Shown here piece by piece: positions 31,580 through 45,100 of a stretch of DNA of 64,000 nt. How positions within the stretch are numbered: the first letter of the stretch is position 1; each line of letters begins with the position of its first letter. This stretch comes from Sacculina carcini. Lineage: Eukaryota > Arthropoda > Thecostraca > Sacculinidae. Below the pieces are notes generated by a model, which was given only the letters and a program-made list of their open reading frames with translations, searched no databases and was not told where the DNA came from. Location of the stretch: positions 646,626 through 710,625 of the forward strand of contig OU696592.1 in NCBI GenBank assembly GCA_916048095.2. The letters run 5' to 3'. A program made the position numbers and the translations under genes.

Positions 31580-32939
31580 GTTTTTCTGGCCTGACGTGTG
31601 TTTCTTATGTTTAAGCGTGGGATTGGCGTTCCAGGATGTCTGTATGTAATTATCGTGACTACATTTATCTCACTTTATGCTCTAGTGCATATACAGTAAT
31701 GTTTGTTTGCGTAATATCTTTTTATACATATTTGTACTTGTTTTCGTAAGGGTGACAGTTTTCCCTTGTGGATATTGCGACCCTTGTGGAGTCCCATGTC
31801 GAGGCAAATCCACTTCGTTGTACAAAATTTATTCACGAGTATTAAATTAACCCGTAATTTTCTAAATGTAATGTTATAGGTGCGATGTTTATGAGTGGTC
31901 TGAGACGATTACGACTTCGTAATGTGTTCTCAATTCAACAATTCTGCACTTCATTGTCCAAGTGGTGGGTTTATAGCGTACAGCAATTAATTCAGTTCAA
32001 AATACAGTTATTGCATTTTATTCAGTTCAATGTGCTTGTAATTGCGCGTGTTCCGCGAGGCTGCCCATAATTTTCGTGGATTGATCGAGCAGAAATAGCC
32101 AAACATTTCTTTATTTAGTTATAGTGGGTGTTTGTTTTATCGCAGTTTATAATGTCAGCTTATACAATGTATTTAGCCTCGTTTTTTGATAGATTATTTG
32201 TGATTCAATTGCTGATTTTTCCATGCTGGTCGAAAAAAACACTTCATAATGCCGCTATATTTAATGTGCGATGAGGCTATACAATGATGAATGAATAAAT
32301 AACGGCTATATATACACAGAGCACTGTCAGCGCAACACAGGCTAATTCACACGTCAGCTATCTATCGCACCAATCTCCGTTCACACCGCCCTCTCCTGCC
32401 ACTGCCCACTCCACCACGCAACTCCCCACACACACACACCTACTCACAATTTGTCTCTCACTTAGCCTCTTGTGCAACAGCCGATCAGCGGCCGACACTA
32501 CTGTCACGTGACACTACGTCACCGCGCACAATGACAACCTGATACACGCTAGCACTCACTCTTACAAGCACACCTGCGCACACGCACACAACCACATTAT
32601 TTTCATTGTTTCCGGGACTGTTGTTTTTGTTCCTCATTGTTGTTTTGCTTCATTGGCCAAGTTTTAGTTTTCTGATTGATCCACGCTTAACCTTTTCTTT
32701 TGTGTGGTTTCTAATTGATCCACACCACACATTGCTCGAAGGTGCATAAGTTGTGACACGGCTAGTTTTCAGGGTAACAGTTCGCGCTCATGCTTTGCGT
32801 CGCCAATACAGTCATTTTACTGTAACCAATCGCTATATGTTGTGTCATTGTATACGGTGCGAGAAAGAGTGTGTGTGTGAGTGAGTGTGCGAGCGTGTTA
32901 GTGTGCCTGGCTGTGTGTACAGGTGTGTGTTTGTATGTG
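31580..32939. other. Intergenic DNA, no gene recognised
   Basis: AT-rich to about 32300, then CA/TG-rich. A GCCGATCAGCGGCCGAC segment at about 32481 weakly resembles the core of the dispersed repeat at 20737 and 32940. Confidence 0.4.
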
Positions 32940-33120
32940 TGTACGAGTGTCACGCTGTGAAGTGTTCATGCCCCGCGGCGACGAGCCAGTGACCGGCTCG
33001 CCGCTGATTGGTTGCGGTGGTTGTGAGGCCTATGTGTGTGTGTGTCGGAGTCGTGTTCTAGGTTTGTGAGTGGTGTGACGTCCTATAGGCGCATGTGGGG
33101 TAGTTATGCCCACGCGCGCC
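32940..33120 (-). repeat. Dispersed repeat with CCAATCAGCGGCGAGC core, copy 2 (inverted)
   Basis: The reverse complement carries CCAATCAGCGGCGAGCCGGTCAC and the GCGCGTGGGCA...CCCCACATGCGCCTA hairpin of copy 1. It is preceded by TG-rich sequence as copy 1 is followed by CA-rich sequence. Confidence 0.7.
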
Positions 33121-33295
33121 TGTATATATAGTTTTAGTTTTCTGTTTCGTTACACTATATGTAACCGGTCATCGAGGAATTGCTAGAAACGATAGTGTTG
33201 ATGCTGCAGATAAAAAACAGTAGGGTAAATATTCCTCTCAGCAATATCGGCAGTATATAAGATGATTTTGTGCAAACAATTGCCATATATAGTTG

Positions 33296-34315
33296 ATGGA
33301 AATAGATGATAAATTTTTGCAGGAAATCTACACCAATCACAGCACACAAAATACACAATATCGCAAGGATCCTGTCTTCGACAACTGGCTGCGCAACATC
33401 CACAACACAGCGCGTGCACCACACTGTTCCATGCTGATCCCCACCACTCTCAATTCATCCTCACGCGCCATGCAGTCCGCGTTCACAGTTGCACGGTAAC
33501 AGTCATGTTGACGCACACGGGCACGCATACACATATGCCAGTATGTGCACGTGCACCTTCGTAGCTGCAAGTAAACTCACTGTACGAATACCAAAAATTC
33601 AACACTATAGTATATTATAGATACACAGCAATCAACAACACAACACTCTATACCTCCGCTCCACCAGAAATCTCACACGCCAATGCCCACACATTTTCAC
33701 ACTGCCCTTATATATACACACATACACACATACATACACACAAAACAAGCAATTCCACAAACACCGAACAATCGTAACAGCACATACACACACGTAATAC
33801 ACACACGCATGCAAATACAGTCGTGAACACACGCGCATACATACAGTGAACGCACACACACACACACACACACACATTCATACATCACAGTCGACCAGTA
33901 CAGTAACACTTACACACCGACAAGCATCTACGCGCGCGCACGACCTCGTCTCATCACTGTCACCGTGTATACAACTGACTCACGAGCAGACAAGATACCA
34001 GTACCACGTCAGTGGTATTCGCCAATATTGAGGAAAATATGGCAGAAAGCCGGCAACGTGAAAGATCTGGTCACAATTCTGATGAGCTACACTCGTGTTA
34101 AGCATCAGCAGCTCATTGATTGCAATCACCCGCCAGCACGCGCGACGTATGTTGTGTCCTTCACAGCGAAGCATGGCGCTGTCGAGTGCGGGAAATTCTA
34201 CACTTTACATTCCCCTCCTGACACCCCTCCATTCACTAGCAGTGGGAAATTCTTCACGAGCTATGCACAGCTGATCTTGTCATATTTGCCTGGCAATAAT
34301 TTGGCTCCATTATGA
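33296..34315 (+). CDS. Possible unrecognised gene in two open segments
   Basis: Segment 33296-33499 opens with ATG but could equally start at an acceptor TTTTTGCAG (to 33322); it encodes EIYTNHSTQNTQYRKDPVFD and then NWLRNIHNTARAP, and may end at a donor GCACG/GTAACA. Segment about 33985-34315 encodes KIPVPRQWYSPILRKIWQKA and ends SYLPGNNLAPL before a TGA. The two are separated by CA repeats, and the phases do not join neatly, so the splice model is unproven. I recognise no domain. Confidence 0.3.
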
Positions 34316-34574
34316 GTTTATGCATTTCTAATCTTCATGGTAATAGCGCGTATTTTGTGTTTCATCACGCATTAAAGCCTATTCTATTCCAATATTAAAT
34401 GTTCCAAGCAAACAAATGTCATGAATATCAAGTCTTGAAGAAATTGTGTGTATTCATACAAATATTTGTGTTTTGAAAATATATCTTGTTTGCTCAACTT
34501 GAGTGTTTATTATTATAATACAATGTATTATTGTCGTACAGGAATTTGTCAATTGTCGGACTTGTAGTGCAGAA

Positions 34575-37500
34575 ATGGCCGCTCACAACAGCCACGCGCC
34601 CGCCGACCTGTCAAGTCTGGATAAACTGATATCACATCAGTCTCAGGTGCACGTTTTCTCTTGAGTAATCATCATTTTCTCGTGTGAATATCCTTTCTAC
34701 TATTTCAGCTGTGCTTTTCATTGCAACATCATTCGACGCTGGCTTTTCAGGTCGATCAATAACAATTGTCGTCGATCGTTTAATAACAATTGTTCAATTC
34801 AATTGTTCAATTCAATTGTTCAATTCAATTGTTCAATAACAATTGTTCAATTCAATTGTTCAATTCAATTGTTCAATTCAATTGTTCATTAACAATTGTT
34901 CAATTCAATTGTTCAATTCAATTGTTCATTTCAATTGTTCAATTCAATTGTTCAATTCAATTGTTCAATTCAATTGTTCAATTCAATTGTTCAATTCAAT
35001 TGATCGTTCAATTGTCGTCGTTTGCGATGAATAACACTGTGTGAGTGATGTCACAGCATCTTGCCGAGTCGCGGGCAAATGTGGCGCGGTTGCGCAAGTT
35101 TTGCGACGAATACGCCGCACTGCGCCGTCGCGTCTCCTCACTGACAGATAAGTTGCAGCATCCGGCCACAGTGCGACTATCACGTCTGGCTTTCATGCCA
35201 GGTCGTCTGGTGCACACCAACCAACTGCTTGTTCTGCTCGGCGATAACTGGTTCTGCAAGTGCACTGCCTCTCACGCCATTTCCATCATTGACCGCCGTC
35301 TCAAACGTAATTCCACTTTGTCTGCCTCTCTTTCTCCATTGTCCACTCACCAGAGCCGTTGCGAGGACTCATGAGGCCCCCCCGAAGGCAACACTTGGGG
35401 CCCCTCCCGAAGGCAACACTTGGGGCCCCTCCGAAGGCAACACTTGGGGCCCCCATTATAAATAAGTCATCAAATAATGAATATATTTATTATACATAAT
35501 CACATAATACAAGCTCCGGTGAAAACATCTGAGCAAAAAGGTAAAGTCTATACATAATATGATAAATTTTAATGTCATACGCGAAGCAACGGGGCCCCTA
35601 AGCACTCGGGGGCTCCCCCCGGCCGGGGGGTATGGGGGGCGGTTGCTACGGCTCTGCCACTCACCTCTATACCTGTCTTCTCGTTGACAGACGGCATTCA
35701 CGCATCTTCTCGTCATTATCAGCTTCGTTTGCAGTTTGTTTCTTTTTCTTGGTTGTTTTATTCTGATTTGTTCCGTTGTTTCTTTGAATTATTTATGCTC
35801 TTGTTTATTTACTTGCTCAATAAGCGATACTTTAAACAATAAACACAATAAATTTTCTAAACAGACATTTTTGCTTGCGAATTCCGGCAAAAATAGTGTA
35901 TAATAGTAATTATATATCATTCATTTATGTAGCGATGTAATCAGATAGTTACGTATTTTTAAAGTTATAATACTTTGAGGTTGTTATATTGTCGTATTGT
36001 GAAGTCTCGCACCAACAGCAACCGGCACAATCACAATATACTCACTGGTCACACTCAGCGATACAACCAGAAAAAGAGATAATCTGTAATCGGGCGCACA
36101 TCTGTTTATACATCTACACACACGCATACATACCAATAGGCCATAGTTACAAGGAAGTGACATGAACAATCATTGACAGACACGCATACAAGCATAACAT
36201 ACACACACGCACACATTCACATACACAAACAGTTAACGCTGACCTGAACTTAGCCAAAGGCACCATAGAGTCAACACAAGCCTCCGACCTTGACACATCC
36301 AACACCAACTAACACACAGGCAAGCACACACTTGAGTTAGCCACATAACACCGACATAAACAATATACAATATGCACATATGATAACTCACACACACACC
36401 AGTGTGGCTATCACATTTGTTATGTATCATCGCACATTTTCTGTTAGAGTTGTAACACACTTGTCACATGCCAGGTTGATTACAAGAATTCGCTCAACTA
36501 CACACATCATTCCCGATACAATATAGAATACAGTTTCATTCTGAAAATGCTTTTAATTGCTTGTTGGTTGGCTTGTTCGATCACAGAATGCAATGAGTGG
36601 TTATCGAAGGCCGAGGGTGAAGTGTCGTTGCTGAGCGCGTGGCGAGACAAGACGGACGATGCTGTCGCCAGCTCGCACGAGATTCATCATCCTTTCGACG
36701 AGCAGCACGAGAAAGAGTGGCGAGGTTCTCACACGCTCTCATGCTATTTTCACTTGAGATTTGGCATTCTGATCGATTTGCCAGCACACGGCTCATAATA
36801 TTTCTCTAGCAAACACAATGAGCATAGCATTATGTGTGTGTGTGTATGTGTGTGTGTGTGTGTGTGTCAGAGCGGCGGCGCGGGCGTGTGGCAGAGGAAC
36901 GGAGGCGTGAAAACAGAGCTCGAGGGCAGAGTGGAGATCATGACAAGTTGATGGCCCGTCTTGATCAGTTGAGATTGCAGGAACTTGCTGCCTCTGTTGA
37001 TCACGACTCATCGACTGCACTCTCTAGGTTGGTTGATAGTGTGGTTGGCGTTTAATCTGTAGACATCTCGCTTGCATCGTGAAAGAAAGCCAATTTGCAG
37101 ACCAATTTAACCTCAACTGATTCTCAACGGTAAATCAGTCGTGAGTGACTGTTGCAGGTCGCCACAATCCACCGTGAGATGCACACGTGGGCGTTGAGTA
37201 TGGCTGCGTCTGAGTCAATCTAGCAATCTATCGTCTGACAATGCACAGCCAACAGCCAAGGAATGACCTCACTGTCATCTACATACAGTGTTGTGTAGCG
37301 GTCTTCTAGGACTATATCTGTGTTGCAATGACGAGTTGATTCAGGACTTGCACGTGGGACATTCTATATACGATCTTCAAAACTGAAACGAGTCTTCAGG
37401 AAATTCCCCATCCAATACAACAGTTTACCATTGACTCCTCCATATGTATTTAGCTTGTGTAACAATTTGTACGGGACTATGCCGAAAGCGCTTTCCAAGT

Positions 37501-38286
37501 CAGAATAGATGACTACTCTTCCCCCTCTTTCCTGTTCTGTCCGCAATCATACAACTTGTGTGTATGTATGTGTGTCGGTATGTGTCTGTGCGTATGTTAG
37601 GACGTGTGAGACGCTGTCTGTAGACGCCGATAAATCCGTGTCCTCGCAGTGTGACCTGGACAGTGATGACAGCTCGACGCCTCCTTCCTCCCTGTCATCA
37701 TCATCATGTCCAACTGATGATGACGCTGATGAGACAGCCAACACATCGACAGCGCCAGCCAAGACGAAGCGCGTGACATTCGGCGAGGCATCGGCTTCAC
37801 AACGGAGCACTGTAATGCGTGCTCACTCGACCAAGTCTAAATCGATACTGAAGGCAGCCGCTAATTCGAACTCTCAGCCGGCGACCGACGCGACATCTGT
37901 TGGGCAGACTGAAAATCAAATGTCCAATCAACATGTTGACTCGTCTACCAAACATGTTAACTGTTCTTCCGCAATTCAACGACCTGAACTTTCCGAGGTT
38001 TGTCTGTGTTTACTGCTTATTAGTTATAGGTGTTGATGCTGACAGTATTTCTCTGCAATTCACGTTCCCTCGATTGCTATTCAACAGCCAATCAGCGAAC
38101 GGCACCGCTGTATTTCTCGGCTGTCGTTTCATTCATTCATTTGTCGTGTTGCAGGTGTTCAGCTACAAAATAGTCGAGCGAAACGTTCAGTCAACTGCGG
38201 GAGCCACGCCCGCCAGTGATAATGTGCTGAGGGAAAATCGGCCCGTGTCGAGATTCCGTTTGTCGCGAAACAGAGGTGCTCTCTGA
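34575..38286 (+). CDS. URI1: URI1, unconventional prefoldin RPB5 interactor
   Basis: Exons 34575-34646, 35057-35306, 36587-36724, 36871-37027, 37601-37997 and 38155-38286 join in consistent phases to 381 codons plus stop. URI is the alpha-type prefoldin subunit of the R2TP/prefoldin-like complex that assembles RNA polymerases and binds RPB5. Exon 2 holds the family signature, a helix (DEYAALRRRVSSLTDKL) then FMPGRLVHTNQLLVLLGDNW. Exon 4 has the basic-acidic LMARLDQLRLQEL helix; exon 5 the Ser/Asp-rich stretch, KRVTFGEAS and KSKSILKAA. Exon 6 has VFSYKIVERN and RPVSRFRLSRNRG, matching the URI C-terminal box. The exon 4/5 junction (AG/GTTGGT to ATGTTAG/GACG) is the least certain. The protein is shorter than the human one (535). 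Confidence 0.9.
34787..35010 (+). repeat. (TTCAATTCAATTG)n tandem array in URI1 intron 1
   Basis: About 17 units of a 13-bp pattern made from TTCAA and CAATTG, with occasional AATAACAATTG variants. It ends about 45 bp before the exon 2 acceptor. Confidence 0.9.
35374..35455 (+). repeat. Short GC-rich tandem repeat in URI1 intron 2
   Basis: Three units of about 27 bp built on CCCGAAGGCAACACTTGGGG. The remainder of intron 2 (35456-36586) is non-coding with CA-rich patches and a GC-rich spike at about 35590-35645. Confidence 0.85.
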
Positions 38287-39194
38287 TATGGTGCTCGCGC
38301 TGTCTTGTTCAAATATTGTAGCAAGTATTAGCAGCAAGAGTGAAGACATCAAGTGTGTTGTTTTATAATTACACTGGCCACTTTGTCAGCGCTTTCTCAC
38401 GTGCGTGGTTATCTGGCGCGCCTGCAAAATATAATTTCACTCAATTTCCCTAATTGAAATATCAAATTTTTAATGTGCTGGGTATTTTGGCAAACTAATG
38501 GAACGATTGGATTTTATCGGGAATATTTATTGATACAATCAGTACAATCAGTACAATCAGTAAAAAGAAATAGGTACGACACACTCAGCTGAAATTTCAA
38601 TTGTGATATGTATATACACGCATGCACACAAACACACACACAAAGCAGCTGACGCAAAATGGTCTCATTGTTGACTCAGTTAGGGCACATGAGACAATGA
38701 CCACACCACACACTAATGCCCTGCTCCCAGTACTCTACACTTCCTCCCCACTCTGTCTTCACGTCTGAGCTCATTAAATTCGCATCACACACACACACAA
38801 ACAACACAGCTAAATCAAGAACGCAGAGTTGAAACACACACACTGTACACCCTTTCTCACACACACAAACACACGCCTAGGACCATGTACAGACAATATT
38901 GTACAGCGGGCGCGTGATAATAATTACGCATCGAATCTAATTTGCCGTGAACTAGCGCGCACACGCGCGATATATAAAAATTGATCTAGATTGGTGCCAG
39001 GGCAGAGATGGAGATCTTTGGACGACAACGCACGAGAAAACTACCGCTGCTCGCATACTGCAACTAGAACCATGTCGCGCCAGTAAAACAACACATCCAC
39101 ACACACACACACACACATACATACATACACACTGGCTGATTGCATGCACAAACAACACGACTTTCATTCAATAGCGACGCAGGGGGCGCCAGAA
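38287..39194. other. Convergent intergenic region URI1 / cyclin E
   Basis: No gene. It must contain both 3' UTRs. AT-rich near 38330-38560 with a (AATCAGTAC)n-like triplet at 38537; CA microsatellites at 38625, 38787 and 39098. Confidence 0.5.
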
Positions 39195-42100
39195 TCAGCG
39201 ACGCGCGCGCACGCCGCCCGAGTCTGGCGGTGTGGGCAGTGAGTGGCCACCAGTGGCGTGCACCTGCGAGCTGTTCTGCTCCTGACTACCACCGCCACCG
39301 CTGCACAATGAGGTGCACGTGGACGGAGAACTGAACACGCTGTGTGACTGCTCGCTACACCGCTGCTGGGCCTCATCCTGTCACAGCCACATTACACAAG
39401 ATTACATTACATTACACAATATTACATCACATTACACAAGATTGCATTACATGACACAAGATTGCATTACATTACACAAGATTACATTACGCAAAATTGC
39501 ATTACATTACACAAGACACATTACATTACATATAAGACAGCCCCGTGTATAAACATATATGACACACACTAAGCACATCACACGAACAGGGTTGAACGAT
39601 TAGCACACAGGTTGAAACACACACACACACACAAACACGCATGTTGGTGTAGCGCTGGTGGAAACAGAGCCCGGTTTTCTTTCAGCTTTCGTGTGATCCG
39701 CTTTCTATTCGTGGTCGTGGGTTTGTGTGAATTTGTGGTATTTGCACTTTTATAATAGCAAATACTTGTCAGATATTAAAGTGAGGTGTGCTTAATATGT
39801 CCAGTGGGATGTCACAGCAAGGATTTTCTTAAAAAAACATGGGTTTGGTATTTTCTTTGGCAAAATAAATTAGGAGAAAATAAGTAATGGAGAATTTCAA
39901 AGCCAGAGAAATATGAATCTAGTATATTTCAAGTTTGGTATAAAGAAACTGAAATAATTGGAAATAAAAACCAAAAGAAACACAATTTCTATAGTAAAAA
40001 ATATTGCGAAGTTAAGCGGTTGGGTAAAAAATTTACTCAAATTGATCTATGATGGTATACTATTATTGTCCGGTGGTTCGAAGGCGGGTTATTTGGCTAC
40101 AGTGCTGTTATGTTTGAGTCGCGCGGCGGCGGCGATACTGACCAGAGTTTGCAGGTTGACAGAATGCACTTGTATATTGTGCTGGTCTGCGGTGGAAATT
40201 TTGTCGAAGTTTGGCACGTGTGTGACAGAATGTCGCTGCACGGTCTCGAAGAACGGCTTCATCCACGCCACACATCCACTCAGCTCTGACCACGCGTAAC
40301 CTGTGAGCAATCAGCCGTCATTCGTGTTATCCGGCTCGCAGAAGCAACAAGGCTACACTGCGAACAAATGCCACTATAACTGTTACTGCCACAATAAAAC
40401 AACACATCTAATTGACAAATCAATTAGGAATTACATTGACAAGTGTATGTGTGTGTGACAGTTGCAAATTAATCTATCAGTCCGGTGGTTACGATAAATG
40501 ATGTGTCCCTGATAAATCAATATCTAATCTTCATTCCTGTCTCTGATAACTCCGTATTTCTTTACTCCTGTCTCTAATAACTCCATATTCCTTCATTCAT
40601 GTCCCTGAAATATTAATATTCCTTCACATATGTTCATGGAAACTCCATATTCCTTCACTCCTGTCCAAGAAAACTCGATAATCCTTCGCTTCTGTCCCTG
40701 ACAAGTCAACATTCCTTCGCTTCTGTCGCGAATCACTGGAAATTGCCTCGATGCTATGGCTAATTGACATTGTCGAAATTGAGTTGTTCGTTCGCCGCGC
40801 ATGTGACCACAATTTTCCTTGTCTCCCTGGCTCATTGGGCCGCGTGAAATAGCTCGACAATGCCGGCGCACCTGACACGAGTACGGCGCCGCCCAGGTCG
40901 CCGGTGAAGTGGCAGTACACTGCCGCCGCCAGCACACCGTACTTGTAATGCAGCCAGCCGGCGTCCAGCACACATAAGTCCAGCAGCTGACACATGCGCA
41001 CGAACTGCAGCGTCGAGAAACGCCGCGCCACGAACGTCTCGGGCGACACGGGCACATCTGATCACACACACACACACACACACACACAGTTACATTGCAG
41101 CAGGGGAAAATCACATTGAGGAATACAATATTTATATAATTACACGCACAGCAGCCGGCATATGGTTACATGTTGTTTGTGTTTGTAAAAACAGTGCACG
41201 ATTACACATAGGCAAATACGCAAATGTTGGCTAGTAATTTATATCAACGTAATGCTGCGCCCAAATAATTGAAATGAAAAATGTGTCTATGTGTGTTTGT
41301 GTGGGTGTCAGTGTGTGTGGGCATGTGTGTGTGTGTGAGTGTCAGTGTGTGTGGGCGTGTGTGTGTGAGTGTCAGTGTGTGTGTGTCAGTCTGTGTGGGT
41401 GTGTGTCAGTCTGTGTGGGTGTGTGTCAGTGTATGTGTTTGTGTGTGTGTGTCAGTGTGTGTGTGCCAGTGTGTGTGGGTGTGTGTGTGTGAGTGTATGT
41501 GTGTGTGGGTGTCAGTGTGTGTTTGTGTCAGTGCGAGTGTGTGTGTCAGTGTGTGTGGGTGTAACAGTGTCAGTGTTTGTGTGCCATTGTTTGTCAGTGT
41601 GTGTGTGTGTCAGTCTGTGTGGGTGTGTGTGTGTGTGTGAGTGTATGTGTGTGTGTGTGAGAGAGTGTATGTGTGTGTGTGTATGTGTGTGAGTGTATGT
41701 GTGTGTGTGTCAGTGTATGTGTCAGTGTGCGAGAACTAACCCAGACTGAATGCGGGCATGTCGGACAGTTGAAGGTATGTTGCTAGCCAGTGTTGAGGTG
41801 TAGTCGGAGCCAGGTCCCAACACAACACCTGACACACACACACACACACACAAGTGCAGATATAATATGAACAAAACCAAATACGAATCTGGCGTGGTAA
41901 ACATACACAGCGAAACACACAGACAAGCAAACAAATTGTGATTCTGGGCAGATAAATTGTTCAGCATTTCAGTATGTGTGTCACACTAAAAAGATTGCTT
42001 ACTGTAAAGTGGCATGTACAATTTGAACAGCACAAGTGAATATGATTGCAAAACTGTGTCATAATGTGTATGTATGTGTGTGTGTTCTTGATCATGTATG

Positions 42101-45100
42101 CTCGTGTGTGACAATATTTCCGTCACAATTTGTGTAAATATTGACTTTACAGTATTACGTGTAGCAGCACCTGATAATTTGGTAATTAATTTGAAAAGTT
42201 ATTAATTATCATTATAATAAAGATAATGATTAGCAATAACTCTGAGAGAAGCTCGGTTAACAGGAGAAATTAGTTGCCCAAGTCATTGCGACCTGTTCTG
42301 TCTTGGAGCCCACGCACCTCCATTATAACCAGCTCCTTGTCAATGATATCCTCCTCGCTACATGCGCCGTCGGTGACGTAGCAGAAGTCGGACAACTTGG
42401 GCGGATAAATCTCCTCCAACTTGGCGGCTATCAACAAGCACGTGATGCCTGACACACACACACACACAAGTGTATGTGAAAACGTCCGCCGCACAATAAT
42501 AGCTATACGAACGCTTGTCGTTGAATAAGTACTGGAAAAATGACACACTCATACATTCCAGCTCCAGCTTATACCCGCATCAAGACTACCTGATATAAAG
42601 ACGGAAAATAACTATATAAAAGCAGGGAAACGCATGACTCACAAATGAAAAAATACAACATTGAAAGAACAGTGAAGCAATTGTGATCAAACTGAACATG
42701 ACGGAAAACGTTAGAACAGTACAAGAGCCTGGAAGCAGAAATATGACAGCAGAAACCCGGGATGATAACTGACCTGCAAGTTGAAGTTGTGATTTGGGCA
42801 GATTTTTGGTTCTCGACAAGTAGCGGTCGAGAAATTCCACGGATAAATAAAATGTCTCCCGGTGTAGTTGATGCACCTCGCACACCTTTCACAAACACAC
42901 ACATACACACGTGTAGCTGAGATACGGGGTGTGATTATTACTCAAGTACACACAAGTCACCCGGGCGGAGTAACTGGTGATTTATCAAAGGTGAATTTGC
43001 AAGAAGAGAATTGGAAGTAGTGGACCTTGAAATGAGCTGTGACACAGAGTGGAAAATACGGCAGTTTACACACAGAACAGAATAACTAACAGACAAACTG
43101 ATAAATAATGATCGAGGCTTGCGCATGATATTATCATGTCTGAATTGCAGATACGAACGGACAAAACACTGAGCGTGTACAAATTGCAATTAGGGCACCT
43201 CTGTTGAAAACGGAACTCTCAGTTCTTTCTATTGTTGGTATTACCCCATTTATGTGATTATATCGCATAAATGATTCGATTTAGATTTTATTCATATATT
43301 TTCCTCACTATTTTGATGCCAATTATTCATGATTAGCGTATTTGTGTTGGTGTCTGTATAAACGTATCACGTGTTGATAAGAGTCACAATGTGTGTGTGG
43401 AGACATGTGATACTCAATACATTGTATCAATATCAAGCGTCGGCAATAGGAGAGAAGGCGAGAATTTGCCCGCCCGGCTCTTAATTGTCATTGTACAAGC
43501 GGAATAAAAACACCAAACATGCTCATATCTTGCAGCAAGCTGTCAGAACATTGCATGAGACCAACATTGTGTAAAATTAGCGACATGATTGTGAGAATGA
43601 TTGAGAGATTGTGAGAATGATTGAGAATGATTGTGAGAATGATTGTGAGCATGATTGTGAGAGAGATTGTGAGAATGATTGAGAATGATTGAGAGAGATT
43701 GTGAGAATGATTGAGAGAGATTGTGAGAATGATTGAGAGAGATTGTGAGAATGATTGTGAGAGAGATTGTGAGAATGATTGAGAGAAATTGTGAGAGTGA
43801 TTGTGAGAGAGATTGTGAGAATGATTGTGAGAGAGATTGTGAGCATGATTGTGAGAGAGATTGTGAGAATGATTGAGAGAGATTGTGAGAATGATTGTGA
43901 GAGAGATTGTGAGAATGATTGTGAGAGAGATTGTGAGAATGATTGTGAGAATGATTGAGAGAGATTGTGAGAGAGATTGTGAGAATGATTGTGAGAATGA
44001 TTGTGAGAATGATTGTGAGAGAGATTGTGAGAATGATTGTGAGAGAGATTATGAGAATGATTGTGAGAGAGATTATGAGAATGATTGTGAGCATGATTGT
44101 GAGAGAGATTGTGATAATGATTGAGAGAGATTGTGATAATGATTGAGAGAGATTGTGATAATGATTGTGAGAATGATTGAGAGATTGTGAGAGATTGTGA
44201 GAATGATTGAGAGAGATTGTGAGAATGATTGAGAGAGATTGTGAGAATGATTGAGAGAGATTGTGAGAGTGATTGTGAGAATGATTGTGAGAGAGATTGT
44301 GAGAATGATTGTGAGAGAGATTGTGAGAATGATTGTGAGAGAGATTGTGAGAATGATTGTGAGAGAGATTGTGAGAATGATTGAGAATGATTGTGAGAGA
44401 TTGTGAGAATGATTGTGAGAGATTGTGAGAATGATTGTGAGAATGATTGTGAGAGAGGTTATGAGAATGATTGTGAGAGATTGTGAGAATGATTGTGATA
44501 GATTGTGAGAGAGATTATGAGAATGATTGTGAAAATGATTGTGAGCATGATTGTGAGAGAGATTGTGATAATGATTGAGAGAGATTGTGAGAATGATTGT
44601 GAGAGAGATTGTGAGAGATTGTGATAGATTGTGATAATGATTGAGAGAGATTGTGAGAATGATTGTGAGAATGATTGTGAGAATGATTGTGAGAGAGATT
44701 GTGAGAATGATTGTGAGAATGATTGAGAATGATTGTGAGAGTGATTGAGAGAGAGAGAGATTATGAGTGCCTCAAAGACACAGTATCAACCAACCTCGAC
44801 CATCCAGTCAACGAGAATGGCCCTCATGTGAGGCCGCAGTGACGGATGTCTCAACATGGGCTCAGCACTGCGCACGTACGACAACTCCTTGCGCTTCATG
44901 CTGGCCCAGATGTGCTGCGCCTCCGTCCACGGCAGGTAGGGCAGCGGAGGAACTCGGCCTGGCCCTCTCTCTCCGTCGACCGCGCCACGCACACTGTCAC
45001 TACACAAACACACACACACACACAAACACACAGGGTGTTCCGAAAAATGTAAACATACTATTAAAAGTTGTAAGCTTGATATTTAATATAACGGTAATAA

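Noticed and set aside
40089..40142. Cyclin E ending at the stop near 40089 as the main C-terminus
   Set aside because: A consensus donor at 40142 and the exon at 39377-39195 restore the conserved family C-terminus with the phosphodegron; the short form is kept only as a possible isoform.
43543..44146. Repetitive ORFs on both strands (ILTISLTI and ENDCERDC types)
   Set aside because: Frame artefacts of the 12-bp minisatellite.
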